64,000 nucleotides of DNA from contig CP137668.1 in NCBI GenBank assembly GCA_037976565.1, forward strand, positions 25,235,906 through 25,299,905. The letters are read 5' to 3'. Source of the DNA: Mesocentrotus franciscanus. Lineage: Eukaryota > Echinodermata > Echinoidea > Camarodonta > Strongylocentrotidae. The notes beneath the pieces are model-generated. The model worked only from the letters and a program-made list of their open reading frames with translations, searched no databases and had not been told where the DNA came from. Below are positions 11,530-23,120 of this stretch, piece after piece (positions within the stretch are counted from its first letter, which is position 1; the number at the start of each line of letters is the position of its first letter). The position numbers were made by a program, and so were the translations under genes.

Positions 11530-11884
11530 TATCAGGGCGGATCCAACCGGCGGCAGGGAGGGGCAAAAAAAGGGGCCCATTTCGTGCGAAAATTTGAAAA
11601 ATTTCCGCTCAGTGGGGGTGGGAAGTGAGCACAATTTGTTTGTTTTGTTGCTCAACTGGGGGAAAAGTGCTGTTTTTCCACCACCCCCTTGAACCCAGGA
11701 AGGGGCCCATCTTCTTTTTTTACAAGAATTAAGGTGTGTTTTTGCCTGTTTTTTTCTAGGGAGGGGGTCCGGGCCGCGACTTTACGTTTTACACTGTAGT
11801 TCCGTCATTTTCACGATACCTAAGTGAGTAAAACCGGGCTGCAGCAAAGACTAGTACTTCATGAACAGCGCGCCTGATCTGAAC
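11530..11884 (-). repeat. Inverted relative of the 1-330 repeat, lacking the SINE
   Basis: 11777-11851 is the reverse complement of about 225-290, and GTTCAGATCAG of the 14-24 region is found, inverted, at the foldback target site. The 7SL-like SINE present in both ~1.7-kb units is absent here, so this is a pre-insertion relative. CAGGGCGGATCC at 11536 resembles a hAT terminal repeat. Confidence 0.6.
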
Positions 11885-14800
11885 GGTAGGCAATGTTTTG
11901 GAACATCTAGTAGGCTGCGCACGTCACTACATGAAGGAAATGTCGACGCCCCCTAATGAATATGCATTATGCCTTTGCCTGTACCGTAAACGCTGCATGG
12001 CTGTGCACACTATCTAGGCTATTTCAGCACGTCTGAACTATAGTATAGCCTGGTCTATATGTATTTCACTACACTTGTATAGTTTTGAATCATTCATTAC
12101 ATCTATACTTGCATCAATTATAAGTTATTGCCTTCCTATATTTGTATTGTATTATTTTGACGTTTGACTACATACTTGCATCCATTAAGTAATTGCATTT
12201 TACCTCTTCCAAGCTGCATTTTACGTCAGTACGTGTTCCAAAATTTCTATCTTTATTATAGGTGATTTGTTGTTTTGCCTACACACTTGCATCAATTAAG
12301 TAATTGCATTCTACCTGTTCCAAGCTGCATTGTACCTGTTCCAAAATTTCGATCTTTGGGTGATTATATTGTTCCCTACAAACTTGCATCATTCAAGTTA
12401 TTGCATTCTACCTGTTCCAAGCTGGCATTTTAAGTGTTCCAAAATTTCCATCCTTTGTATTACATGGTTTTGACTACACACTCATACACTCCCATCAATC
12501 AAGTAATTACATCGTATATTGTACGGTTGTACCTGTTACAAGCTATTCATAATAAGAGAAGGGGGTCGATATTCATAAAACGAGAAGAGGGTCGCTATAT
12601 TCAAAATACGAGAAGGGTCGCTATTCTTAACACGGAATGAGGGGCGCGCTATTCATAAAATTGTTTGTCAAAGTAGTTCCTAGATGGCGTAGCCTGTTTG
12701 TGCGGGGTGCAGCAGCGTTGCCATCACGGGACTGATCTATCATGTCCCTAGCGCTCAGCAAAGGAAGGAAGTGACGGATCGAGAGGAGGTTGTAGTTATA
12801 TACCATATTCAAGCTTTTCGTAAATATACAATATTGCACGATATATTTCCCATATAAGTAAGGAAGTTATTTTTTTCACGATTGTAAGCCAAATAAGATA
12901 CGATTTTGTGACCTTTAGGCGTTATGCGAACGGTGGCGTTCCCTACTATTATGTCTTTTTTTAATTATGTACCTTTTTTTATATTACCTTTTATCTTTGA
13001 TAAATTTATAGAGACATCCCCATAACCTAGCTTATATATTATATAATTGCCCTGCTCCTGTGGTGACGAAAAATAAAGTAAAACATCACACATAATAATC
13101 CTATCGTAATTTGTCCCCCTTAATTAATTGTAGGAAATTTTGCCCCCGACTGATCTTATATTGGCTGCGCCACTGAGACATTAAGTATAGAACAAGCAGG
13201 CCCATGATATTTTAGAAACTCGTATACGACAATGATGTTTTAGTGGAAGTAGCTTTCACCTACAAATTATATAGCCTTATATAGCCATATCCAGTGCCAA
13301 AATAGTCAAGGACCAGGCCCCCAAAAGCTCTTCAATTTCAATGTTTAGCCAATGAAGAGTTTCAAGATTTTAGTTTTTCCAGGAATTAGCATACTCAGGG
13401 TACTAGGAATCATATTAATTAACCTAACTTAACTATGTATACAATTGCATACAGGTTCACACACGAAATATAAAGAATCAATTACTTAAATAGCCAAATA
13501 AAAAATTACAAATAAGGGAACAAAACAAACGAACGAGGGCTAAGGCTGACGTGAATTGTCATGGAAGAAGATAGAGAATTACAGAACAAACACATCATTA
13601 CATATGATGAAATATCCCCCCCCCCCTGCCTCGTAGGCCTATGATGATGACTCGGACATTCAGATGTCAGACATTTATATTTTATTTGTGGGGGCCGGTC
13701 GTATTATAAATAGCAACCCTCTTCTCGTATTATGAATAGCTTGGAACAGATAAAATGCAATAACTTGACCGGTGCAAGTGTGTAGTCTACTAATCTAATC
13801 TAGATACTAACTCCTAATCTACTACTACTACTACTACTAATCATTGTTTGAATAAAGTTTCCCTCCCGCGCGAAGCGCGGAACTACTGTGCCGTTTCATT
13901 TGATTATCAGAGAAAGAAGACGATTCGTTGTAACGTTCTCGACTCTTAATCCTTGTTTGAATTCAGTTCCCCCTCCCTTTGACGTTACATCAAATTATTA
14001 AAGAACTTCTTTTGACAAAACATGGGGGGACATTTCACCACCTGAAAATTCGTGGGGGTCGTGTCCCCCCGTCCCCCCTAGGATTGACGCCCATGAGTAC
14101 GAGTGTGTATAGTCAAAACCATGTAATATATACACAGGATGGAAATTTTGAAACACTTATTAAAATGCAGCTTGGAACAGGTAGAATGCAATATATGCAA
14201 GCGTGTAGGGAAAAACAATATAATCACCCAAAGATCGAAATTTTGGAACAGGTACAATGCAGCTTGGAACAGGTAGAATGCAATTACTTAATTGAAGGGA
14301 GTGTATATAGTACGAGTGTGTATAGTCAAAACCATGTAATATATACAAAGGATGGAAACTTGGGATCACTTAAAATGCAGCTTGGAACAGGTAGAATGCA
14401 ATAACTTGATTGATACAAGTTTGTAGGGAAAAACAATATAATCACCCAAAGATCGTAATTTTGGAACAGATACAATGCAGCTTGGAACAGGTAGAATGCA
14501 ATAACTTGATTGATACAAGTTTGTAGGGAAAAACAATATAATCACCCAATTAAAGATCGAAATGTTGGAACAGGTACAATGCAGCTTGGAACAGGTAGAA
14601 TGCAATTACTTAATTGAAGGGAGTGTAATAGTACGAGTGTGTATAGTGGTCAAAACCATGTAATTATATACAAAGGATCGAAATTTTGGAACTGGTACAA
14701 TGCAGGTTGGAACAGGTAGAATGCAATAACTTGATTGATGCAAGTTTGTAGGGAAAAACAATATAATCACCCAAAGATCGAAATGCTGGAACAGGTACAA

Positions 14801-15296
14801 TGCAGCTTGGAACAGGTAGAATGCAATTACTTAATTGATGCAAGTGTGTAGGCAAAACAATCACCTATAATAAAGATAGACATTTTGGAACACGTACTGA
14901 CGTAAAATGCAGCTTGGAAGAGGTAAAATGCAATTACTTAATTGATGCAAGTATGTAGTCAAACGTCAAAATAATACAATACAAATATAGAAAGGCAATA
15001 ACTTATAATTGATGCAATTATAGATGTAATGAATGATTCAAAACAATACAAGTGTAGTGAAATACATATAGACCATGCAGGCTATACTATAGTTCAGAGG
15101 TGCTGAAATAGCCCAGGGAGGTGGGAGTTACTCCCACCTCCCTGAATAGCCTAGATAGTGTGCACAGCGTGTACGGTACATGTACAGCACACACGCCGTG
15201 CAGGCAAAGGCATAATGCATATTCATTAGGGGGCGTCGACATTTCTTCATGTAGTGACGTGCGCAGCCTACTAGATGTTCCAAAACATTGCCTACC
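11885..15296. mobile_element. Foldback transposon, copy 2, with 9-bp target duplication
   Basis: Same termini and subrepeats as the copy at 4637. Flanked by a perfect 9-bp direct repeat GATCTGAAC (11876-11884 and 15297-15305). The left arm runs to about 12545 and the right arm from about 14090. The middle (12545-13100) matches 5340-5880 of copy 1 in inverted orientation, followed by sequence absent from copy 1. No transposase ORF. A 31-bp hairpin element sits in the right arm (15114-15144). Confidence 0.92.
15114..15144. mobile_element. 31-bp perfect hairpin element with 7-bp direct repeats
   Basis: CAGGGAGGTGGGAG, loop TTA, then the exact complement: a 14-bp stem. Flanked by AATAGCC on both sides (15107-15113, 15145-15151). 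The same place in the left arm of this element (RC near 12019) and in copy 1 (7375) has one uninterrupted site, so this is a real insertion. A 37-bp relative sits inside the deaminase gene at 29018. Confidence 0.8.
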
Positions 15297-15353
15297 GATC
15301 TGAACTTGCCAGGTTATTCTCGCATTCTTGACGTTATATTTCATTAATGGTTG

Positions 15354-15616
15354 ATTTATGTCATAATCTGCCATGGAAGACATTACGCAAACAACGCTTC
15401 CTGATCCATTGCAGGTATGTAAATGAAAAATTTAAAATAAAAAAACGTTTTATCATACGTCTCGCAGATAGTAGATAGATGTAGACTAGTCCCACATGTG
15501 GATTTTTTTGTAGTGTAACTGTATTTATGTCATAATCTGCCATGGAAGACATTACGCAAACAACGCTTCCTGATCCATTGCAGGTATGTAAATGAAAAAT
15601 TTAAAATAAAAAAACG
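15354..15616. repeat. 94-bp tandem duplication containing a small exon-like unit
   Basis: 15354-15447 and 15523-15616 are near-identical. Each holds ATG plus 13 codons (MEDITQTTLPDPLQ) followed by a GTATGT donor at 15415 and 15584, so each looks like a short first coding exon on the plus strand. Linkage to the SWIM gene downstream is possible, but the phase does not match the next known exon directly (phase 0 against a needed phase 2). Confidence 0.55.
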
Positions 15617-15620
15617 ATGG

Positions 15621-16248
15621 TGTGACCAAAGTTCGCGCGTGACCAAAGTTCGCTTTCTCAAAAAATCGGTAAGATTTCGAAAATCTGATATCACCAATGG
15701 AAAGAGGATCATAAAATTACCCAGAAACGAAATTTTCTTTGGAATTGGGTGCGAAATTGTGAAAATATTGACAAAAGATCGGCAAATTTTGCAGTCATTT
15801 GCATCCGTTCCGACAAATTATCAACTTACCGAGAAGGGTTTGGAAATCTTCATTTTGAGAGCAGATATCCTCAAAATTGTAAGTAAAGAGTGGTACCAAC
15901 TGATTGTATGATATCTTGCCTTGCAAATTATGAAATTACCTTATTTTTGATGTATCGCATTTTTGTATAAATCAGCTGTAACCCCCCGTGCGTGAACTTA
16001 GGTCTCGTTGTTTTAAAGACTTTTTTAGATGCAGCGCGCACGCACGATCGGACATCGAATTTTTAGATCGCGATATCTCCGAAATCCTTCGACGATAAAT
16101 TTTCTAGTTGACCCAATTTGTAGTAAAGAAACTTTGCCGTTCGTTTGGTAATAATTGAAATAAACAAATTTGTGTAGAATATGAGAAATCATAGATCGAA
16201 TATCACATTTTGTGATATGTTCTAAAATGTCCGCGAACTTTGGTCACC
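15621..16248. mobile_element. MITE-like element with GTGACCAAAGTTCGCG ends
   Basis: Left end TGTGACCAAAGTTCGCG (with an immediate second copy) and right end CGCGAACTTTGGTCAC are complementary. The interior is AT-rich with no recognisable product. No clear target duplication could be defined. Confidence 0.6.
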
Positions 16249-16668
16249 CCTTCATACTATAGTGTAAGACGATGAAATCACCCAAGAAATCTCCAAAGAA
16301 AGTGGAGGGATCAACCAAGAGAGAGAGAGAGAGATGATGATGTTGGCTGCTGCTGATGATGATCAAGTTCAGGCAATAAATAATTGTTTAAAAAAAAATC
16401 AATTTTATGGATGTTTTTTTAATTTTTTTAATTTTGTTATTTTTTAATTCTCTTGCCTTGGGTTCTTGGCCTGGGAAGTACGATTACGATATCTGAGGAA
16501 CTTTTTAACATCTATAATAATGGTAATGAACTTGATTGAAGTGAATAATTTTGTTCAGTAGGAACTTGTAAATAGCTAAATTATGTTATGGTACAAAATA
16601 TAATAAATTTGTTTTCTTTTATGCCATTCTTGTTATGGTTCCTATGAAACTCTTGTCATTATTTTTAG

Positions 16669-16978
16669 ATATCCTGGTTTTGCCACGCACTTGGAAACAT
16701 TGTATGACAGGCGCCAGGTGTGGGCACAAGCCTTTAGGCTAAATCTTCGAATTCGTGGAAACAACACAAACAATTACGCAGAGGCAGCCATGCGGGTGCT
16801 AAAGGAATCAGTGATGCAGCGGTCAAAGGCTTTCAACATTCCACAGCTTCTGGATTTCTTGTTATCCAGACTAGAGGGATTCTACCAACGAAAGCTGTTG
16901 GCTGTTGTTAACCAACGCCCCCTGAAGTGGCAGCCCCACTTAAATAAGACAACAATCAACAAAGAAGATGTATCTAAG
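16669..16978 (+). CDS. SWIM/MULE-derived gene, exon A
   Basis: Acceptor TTTTTAG before 16669 and GT donor at 16979. It encodes about 103 codons beginning YPGFATHLETLYDRRQ and including RGNNTNNYAEAAMRVLKE. This TNNYxEAxxRxLK pattern, followed by a region ending in YQRKLL, is typical of the segment between the catalytic core and the SWIM finger in MULE-type transposase-derived proteins. The upstream exon needs to supply two bases, and none is recognised in the window. Part of a four-exon model with matching phases (16669-16978, 17378-17594, 18186-18431, 20411-20901). The MULE catalytic domain is not seen, so the gene is either 5' truncated here or continues in unrecognised exons. Confidence 0.75.
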
Positions 16979-17377
16979 GTATTATCTTTTTCCTAGATTC
17001 CTTTATCTTCTTTTAATATACCAAATGGATAATGTTGTGACATGAAGAATTTGTGTGCATTGATGACTCTGAACACAGGATGCTATTCCTGTTAGAGATA
17101 TCATATATCAATCTGAAATGTTCTGTTATTGTTTCTAAGTTACCCTGTTTCATACCAGATTGATAATTCTTGTCCTGTATTAATTAGGTTCATGATTTTT
17201 CCATTTGTACTGCCATTATTATTTATTATCATCATGTGATTGTCCCGATTTATCAATGTATTTTTGGTTGGTTGTTTTAACAATGCTCTAAGAGAACAGC
17301 ACCATGTATAACAGAAATGACCTAAATAATAGAAAGAAAAATAAGCAAGTGCCTTTTTTTTCTCAAAATAATTCTAG

Positions 17378-17594
17378 ACTGGAGAGAACACATACAAAGT
17401 AGTCAGCCAGACAGACAGCGAGGTGGTGTACGAAGTTGACATGGCTGTCGGGGTTTGTGCCTGTCGCCAAGGCCGGACAGGTGGTGCCTGTAAGCATCAG
17501 CAGGCTGTTGTCAAGTACTTCAACATTACTTCGGACAATTATTTGCCTTCATCTGCCAGTCAAAGGAAGGTTCTGCTACACGTTGCAACAGGAT
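17378..17594 (+). CDS. SWIM/MULE-derived gene, exon B (SWIM zinc finger)
   Basis: Follows exon A in phase 0, acceptor ATTCTAG, donor GTAAGT. It encodes TGENTYKVVSQ and then the SWIM finger CAC..CKH (GVCACRQGRTGGACKHQ, CxC-x8-CxH), a zinc-binding module found in MULE transposases and in some nuclear proteins. Ends after one base of a codon, which exon C completes. The intron that follows contains a repeat element with GTCTCGCCTG ends. Confidence 0.8.
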
Positions 17595-17605
17595 GTAAGT
17601 TGATT

Positions 17606-17905
17606 TTTTTGTCTCGCCTGAACGAAGTTCGGCAGAGACCTAGTAATCACTTTTCTTTTTTTCTCCTCCTGTTAGTCTGTTGGTCTGTTAGTCTGTTACA
17701 AAAATCATAAAGTTTTTGTTTAGTTTACTCTCATTTCTTTATTTCTGCATCAATTGCGTTCAAACTTGGTACAAATGATCCTTGGGTAATACCACATTTG
17801 TGTTGATGAGGATGATGATGTCAAAGGTTATCAAGGGGTCAAAAGGTCATATTCCTTGTTTTATTGATCGCAAAATCAGGCGAGACCTGTGGTTCGCGAA
17901 CCACC
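17606..17905. mobile_element. Repeat element with GTCTCGCCTG ends in intron B-C
   Basis: Starts GTCTCGCCTGAACGAAGTTC and ends ...AGGCGAGAC followed by a GGTTCGCGAACC palindrome. The interior contains TTATCAAGGGGTCAAAAGGTC. The same end motif bounds 52770-54141. It lies 11 bp after the exon B donor. Confidence 0.55.
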
Positions 17906-18185
17906 TTGGTTTTTTTTCATATTCAGAGAGTATTGGGTGTACAAGATGTATTTACAGGGTTGAAAAGAACCAGAAAGAGATCTACCATGTCATGTCTTAC
18001 ATTTGGTTAACAATGAACATAGAAAAAACCAAGCCTGAGCAAATAATCAAATAATAACTTCCTGAATTGTAGATGTTGTTCTCTCCTGTGAAGAATACTG
18101 TACTTTAAAGACAGTATGCAGTGCATTTGTTGTCCAATGTAATGTTTTCTAAATTGGGTAGTGATATATAATTATTGAATTTCAG

Positions 18186-18431
18186 CAACAAGCAATGTGC
18201 CATCAGGATGGCTTGGCCCTCTCCAGTCATCTGAGCCCACAGCTGAGGATGTGCCCGAGCCTGATGTAGATGAGCCCGAGCCTGATGTAGATGAGCCAAT
18301 GTCTAGTAGCCATCTTGATGACCATGCTTCAATCGAAGATCCTCAACTAGTCAGGCTAGAAAGCCTGCATGCCCAGAGAGATCTACACAACCAGTTTGCC
18401 CAACGTATGCATAGACATTACTCCACCAAAT
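18186..18431 (+). CDS. SWIM/MULE-derived gene, exon C (acidic linker)
   Basis: Acceptor TTTCAG, donor GTAAGC; begins in the phase left by exon B and ends with one base over. It encodes a hydrophilic linker with two copies of EPDVDEP, then a helical segment ending HRHYSTK. No catalytic residues. Reading frame is intact through the exon, and phases on both sides agree. Confidence 0.75.
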
Positions 18432-20410
18432 GTAAGCAATGACTTTCATTTTTTACTGCATGCATTATAAGATCGTTCTATTTTTCCATTTACGCTTAAC
18501 CCTCATCCCATTTTTTTTTGTTCACTTGAGTCCATGGAGGGGGAAGGGGCATTTTGCCCCCTTCAGATCTCAACCGCCAATCGCGCAATCTCCACGAAAA
18601 TTTGCATGATAGTAGTGTGCGATGTGATCTACAAGAATGTAAAGTTAGTCTTTCGAAATAATGTCTTTTTATTTTATGTTAATTATGTTAATTTATGCAC
18701 GAAATCATACTTTTGCTCTAAATCACTAAATAAAGCTCATAGAATTCTAATTTTTGGTGTAAATATTCTTTGTAGCATTCCAAAAATTATACTTGAAGAA
18801 AATTCCTGGTATCAAAATTAATTTCTTATGTATTTCTTCTTTCGCGACCTTTTGTTTTTGTTTGTTTTGGGGCAAAATTTATTGCAGAAACTTTTCGAAG
18901 CATAATTATGCTGAAACAAAATAATTTTAGCCAATGAGCTGTTTTTGGTTTGACGGATATTTGTTTAAATCGTGCAACGTCGTAACGGTATGCCCGTTTT
19001 CGTGAAAATGTTTTTTTGAAAGTAAAAAGTCAGCGAGCGCCGCGTTCAAAAATTTCGCGTCAGAATGGTCGTGGAAAATGTTGATGGGCCCCCTCCATGT
19101 GGTTAGAGTTAATTTTTGTTTTTCTTGGCATTTCAATATCTTACAACATTGGAATAAATCAAATTTGTTTACATAATAATGGCTATCATTTGCATGCTAC
19201 AGAAAATTTGCATATTACATCCATGCGGATGGATACACAGGTGCGGATGCAGTAGGGAGCCAATTGTGCGCCCAGTCCTTGTTCAACCCTGTGTCCGCAC
19301 CTGATTTCCTGAGAATTTACATTATTGTTTATCCCTGATGATACATGTTGCATTTTATTGTTAATTATTAATATTCATGATAACAGTTGTTGAATCTAAT
19401 TTGCATGTTATAGTTATTAATATTCATGATGATGTATGTTGCAGAGAATCTATATGTTACTGTTAATTATTACTATTAATGATAAAATATATTGAATAGA
19501 AGTTGCATTTTATAAATTATTATGTTCATGGTACATGTTTCAGAAAATTTGCATGTTGCATGTCAGACCAACCACCCCCAAAAAAAAAAAATTGTATTGG
19601 CATAACAGCCAACTGAAAAATATGGTTGACAATTACAATTTTTTTTTGACTGAGTAATTCCATATTTGCTGCTTGCCCTACCTTAACAAGTGCATGATAA
19701 AAATAGATTAGCCAAAATGAGGACCATACTTCTTTTGGTTTTTATTTTTCCAGAGATTCTTGTATATATTTTGGAATAAAAACAAATCCAGGGTATGTGG
19801 TACTATTATGTTAGGTCAGGTTATGCCAATTCAACATCTTTCCTTGAGGGGTCTTATCTTGATTATTAATGTTCATGACATAACAAATTCTTCTGTTTGT
19901 TTTTTTATTTTTCTTCCATCTGTTAACTCACACCTTGTCTATTAATGATTGGATACAGATGTAGCAAACAAGTAAGTATAATACAGTTTTATTTCATTTT
20001 CAGCATATTCCATTTTATATCTAGTTTGTAAATGAATGTCGCCAAGGCGCACATTTCAGCACTCCTGCTTACAGTAGTAAACAAGTGGATACTGCCATCA
20101 ACAAAAGTTGACGATGTGTGCTCCTCTTATGTTATATGTTTTTGGACATATTTCTTACCATTGTTATTATAACATTTAAGGGCTAACATGTTTACAGAGA
20201 AAAATTATAATTGAAACAAAACTCAAGCAAAATAGAATTGAGTTGTATTTACATCTTGTTTGTAGATACTTCTTTGACAGTGGCCAGTCACTTTAAATTA
20301 ATGAAGGAAAGTGTAAAATGCTAGTTAACTGATAGTGAGTATGTAACCAAATAGAACTGTTATGTGAGATTTTGTCTTACTAGGTAATTTTTCTTGCTTT
20401 TTGTTTTCAG
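18432..20410 (+). other. Intron C-D with MITE-like inserts
   Basis: AT-rich intron. About 18530-19105 is bounded by CCATGGAGGGGG and CCCCCTCCATG, consistent with a MITE. About 19241-19301 is a 61-bp segment with 10-bp ends CAGGTGCGGA/TCCGCACCTG. The rest shows no structure. Confidence 0.5.
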
Positions 20411-20901
20411 CTCCACAGAGAGACAACAGGATTTTGGAGGATGTCCATCATATGTTTGTGGACATGGAGGAAAAACTAAAACAAGATCCAACCACCTACG
20501 TAGAATCGTACAAGGCTATGCTCAGAGCATATGGTCGTTTAAAAACAGACAGTGCCCTTGTATCAGCAATCCGAATGTTTGGCAGGTATAGCGGAGTAAA
20601 TCTTGCTAAAAGGAAGGTGAAGTCGAAGGCAGGAGTCTCGGGTGGACTGCTACAGTCATCTGGCCCCAGCATCCCTGTTCAGCCCTCAGCCATATCACGC
20701 CGTCGACTGAAACTCGGAGGGAGGAGGAAACTAAATAAGGGACGTCCAACCAAACAGTCTGCCATGAAAGAGCAAGCCTTTTCTAGACCATCTTCATCAG
20801 CCATAATTCCATCCAAGAAAAAGCGTGTTGCTGCACCACATTCCCTTGGACATGCAGTGACTATGTGCCAATCTTTAGGGAAGACACATAGTGCAAAATA
20901 A
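20411..20901 (+). CDS. SWIM/MULE-derived gene, exon D (C-terminal)
   Basis: Acceptor TTTTCAG; the first two bases complete the codon from exon C. It encodes SPQRDNRILEDVHHMFVDME, a helical region, then a basic tail (RRRLKLGGRRKLNKGRP) resembling the arginine-rich tails of related transposase-derived proteins, probably a nuclear or DNA-contacting segment. Ends at TAA (20899-20901). The same frame continues open for 55 codons after this stop, so the stop may be recent (see 20902-21069). Complete over the visible part; function as a transposase is unlikely without its catalytic exons. Confidence 0.75.
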
Positions 20902-21069
20902 TTGAGTATGCTCAACCAAACACCTTCATCTTCAGGCGAATTACCAGAAGATTATATACCAGAAGCCGTGGCCCGCTGCATGAATAAGGCACAGCGGGAT
21001 TATATGCCAGATATACCGATCCTCTATAATTCTTCCAATGACTTAGGAGGATTAGTACATCCGGTATAA
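20902..21069 (+). CDS. In-frame extension after the exon D stop
   Basis: Directly after the TAA, the same frame reads LSMLNQTPSSSGELPEDYIP and on to ...GGLVHPV, with ATG at 20908 and a stop at 21067-21069. Composition looks coding-like. Either the original C-terminus cut off by a nonsense change, a readthrough extension, or chance. Not a stand-alone gene that I recognise. Confidence 0.4.
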   Translation: MSMLNQTPSSSGELPEDYIPEAVARCMNKAQRDYMPDIPILYNSSNDLGGLVHPV

Positions 21070-23060
21070 AATGCTGTTTTGCGGTTTTCCGCAGTGGGCC
21101 GCAGCTTTATCTTTTGGTAAGTCACCTAAGCTGTCATTATGCACTGGATGTGTCCCAAAAAAGTATTATTTGGACTATATTTGGGATAGTTATGACTTTT
21201 GTTTTTCAATTCTGCTGATGTCATATCTTTGCAAACAAATTACCACCTTGAAAGCTATTTCTTATTTGCTAACAATTGCCTGATTTTGTGATACTTTTTC
21301 CCTTTTTAGTCTCACTTTCATGATAATCAACATCCATAAAAAAATACAAATTAAACCTAATAACAAGGCATTAGCGATGTTGTGTCTCGACCACTTGTGA
21401 AAATGACTAGAAATATCGCGATCTCCCTTGCCATCCATGAGAATTGTATATGAGAGTCATACAGGTAAACTTTAAACGTTTTACCTGAAATGACCTATGA
21501 CTTCACCATGTGACCTCTGAAGGCACGAATATATCCTAAATTTTGTTTGCCATTGCAGCAACATGTGCAGAGTTATTTATTTTGATTTATTTATTTATTC
21601 ATATATTCATATTCCACAAATCATCAAAGTACATTTCATAATAAAACATTTCCATTGAAAAAAATACATCAACTGCATAACATATGCAGATTTGAAACAT
21701 ACCAATAAAATGAAAATGTGGAGGGGCCTACTGAAAAGCATAGCTTGTAAGATGTAGACCCCCTATCGAGATTTTATACAAGGGTAATATGATATAAATT
21801 TAGCAAAATAATCAGCAAAATTCTATAAATTTATATAGATATAAACATTGTAACATGAATGTATATAAACTATATACAAAATTATGTAGATATTGACTTT
21901 AAAATAATCAACACTACCGTGGATAAGTATAAAGTTCACGAGATATTTGATTAAATCAATAAGAATTCAGAAGAAATTTTTTGATGAGTATTCTAAATCG
22001 GTTCAGATTTTGGGTCCTGTGAAAATACAGTTTTGCTAGAAAATACTGTTCTGCTTTTAGGTATTAAGTGATAGTCATTTGATTGTCTAGTATTATAGGA
22101 ATGCAAAGTATTATTTCTCATAAATTTTATTTTGTAGGACATAAGGTATACTATCTGTATCTAGCTGATACATGAATTGGAATAGTTGTAGAGGTCACTG
22201 ACTTTAAGGATACGTTTCTGACAAAACTATTCATCCGTATGAGCTCTAAAGGGCTTATTGCATATCATTCTCAGTACTTTTTTTGAAGTAGAATGACTTT
22301 GTTGAGTCTCGTGTGAGAGGCATTTCCCATGCCAGAATCTCATAATTAAGATATGGTAAATTTATTGCACAATACCACATGGATAGTGCCTGTGCTGGAA
22401 GAAAGCTTTTAAGCTTGTTGATGACTCAATATTTCTTGCCACAAGAGAGTCTTGCAGGTAAATTTTAACATATGACCTCAAACGACCTTTGAACTCACCA
22501 TGTGACCTCTGACAGCACTGCAACATGGTGTTATCCCTATTACAGGAAACTGAAACATTGTGAGAAAATAAGTACTTGTTTTGCTACTTAGTAACATAAT
22601 AATTACGGTATGCATGCATTGAGTAGTGAATTAGTGGGCCTATATCATAAGACTACACTGCTCAGAATGTTGCATTATGGATTAGTAACCGGGCCAGATT
22701 TGAGTAGTTGAGGAATTGAGGTGGTGCTATACAAGGCTGCTGGTTCGTATTGGGTTTAAAAGGCGACGTACAGAAATTAGAGCCAATCCTAGATGAGATC
22801 TGTAATCTCGAAGATTAGATAATCAGATTTGTGTAAAATGTTATGTTTATATTATTCAGTTGAGCTACTCACCGTTCATGGGCATGTGCATTGGGGTTAA
22901 TTCATTAATTGATGTAACTTGATTGTTATGCCATGCTACTGTACTTTGTGCAGAAAATGGACTCAGTAACTCAGCTTGCAAGCATCCTAAAATATATATA
23001 TATTGATTGCTTTTGCATGAAACTGCCAGTAGCCATGATCAACAGAAGTATTCCATCTTC
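21070..23060. other. Non-coding AT-rich stretch with TGACCT-rich repeats
   Basis: No gene recognised. Near 21480-21530 and 22440-22520 two copies of a dispersed repeat share TGACCT..TTTGAACTCACCATGTGACCTCTGA-like text, related to the tandem repeat at 53.4-54.1 kb. 21570-21740 is rich in TTTATTCATA and resembles the 3' end of a retroelement. Confidence 0.45.
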
Positions 23061-23063
23061 ACA

Positions 23064-23118
<55 letters not shown>
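23064..23118. repeat. (TA)n microsatellite
   Basis: About 27 uninterrupted TA dinucleotides; the poly-Ile/Tyr ORFs over it are artefacts. Confidence 0.95.

Positions 23119-23120
<2 letters not shown>

Noticed and set aside
15639..15911. 90-codon ORF upstream of the SWIM gene
   Set aside because: Lies within a MITE-like element; composition is AT-driven and no domain is recognisable.
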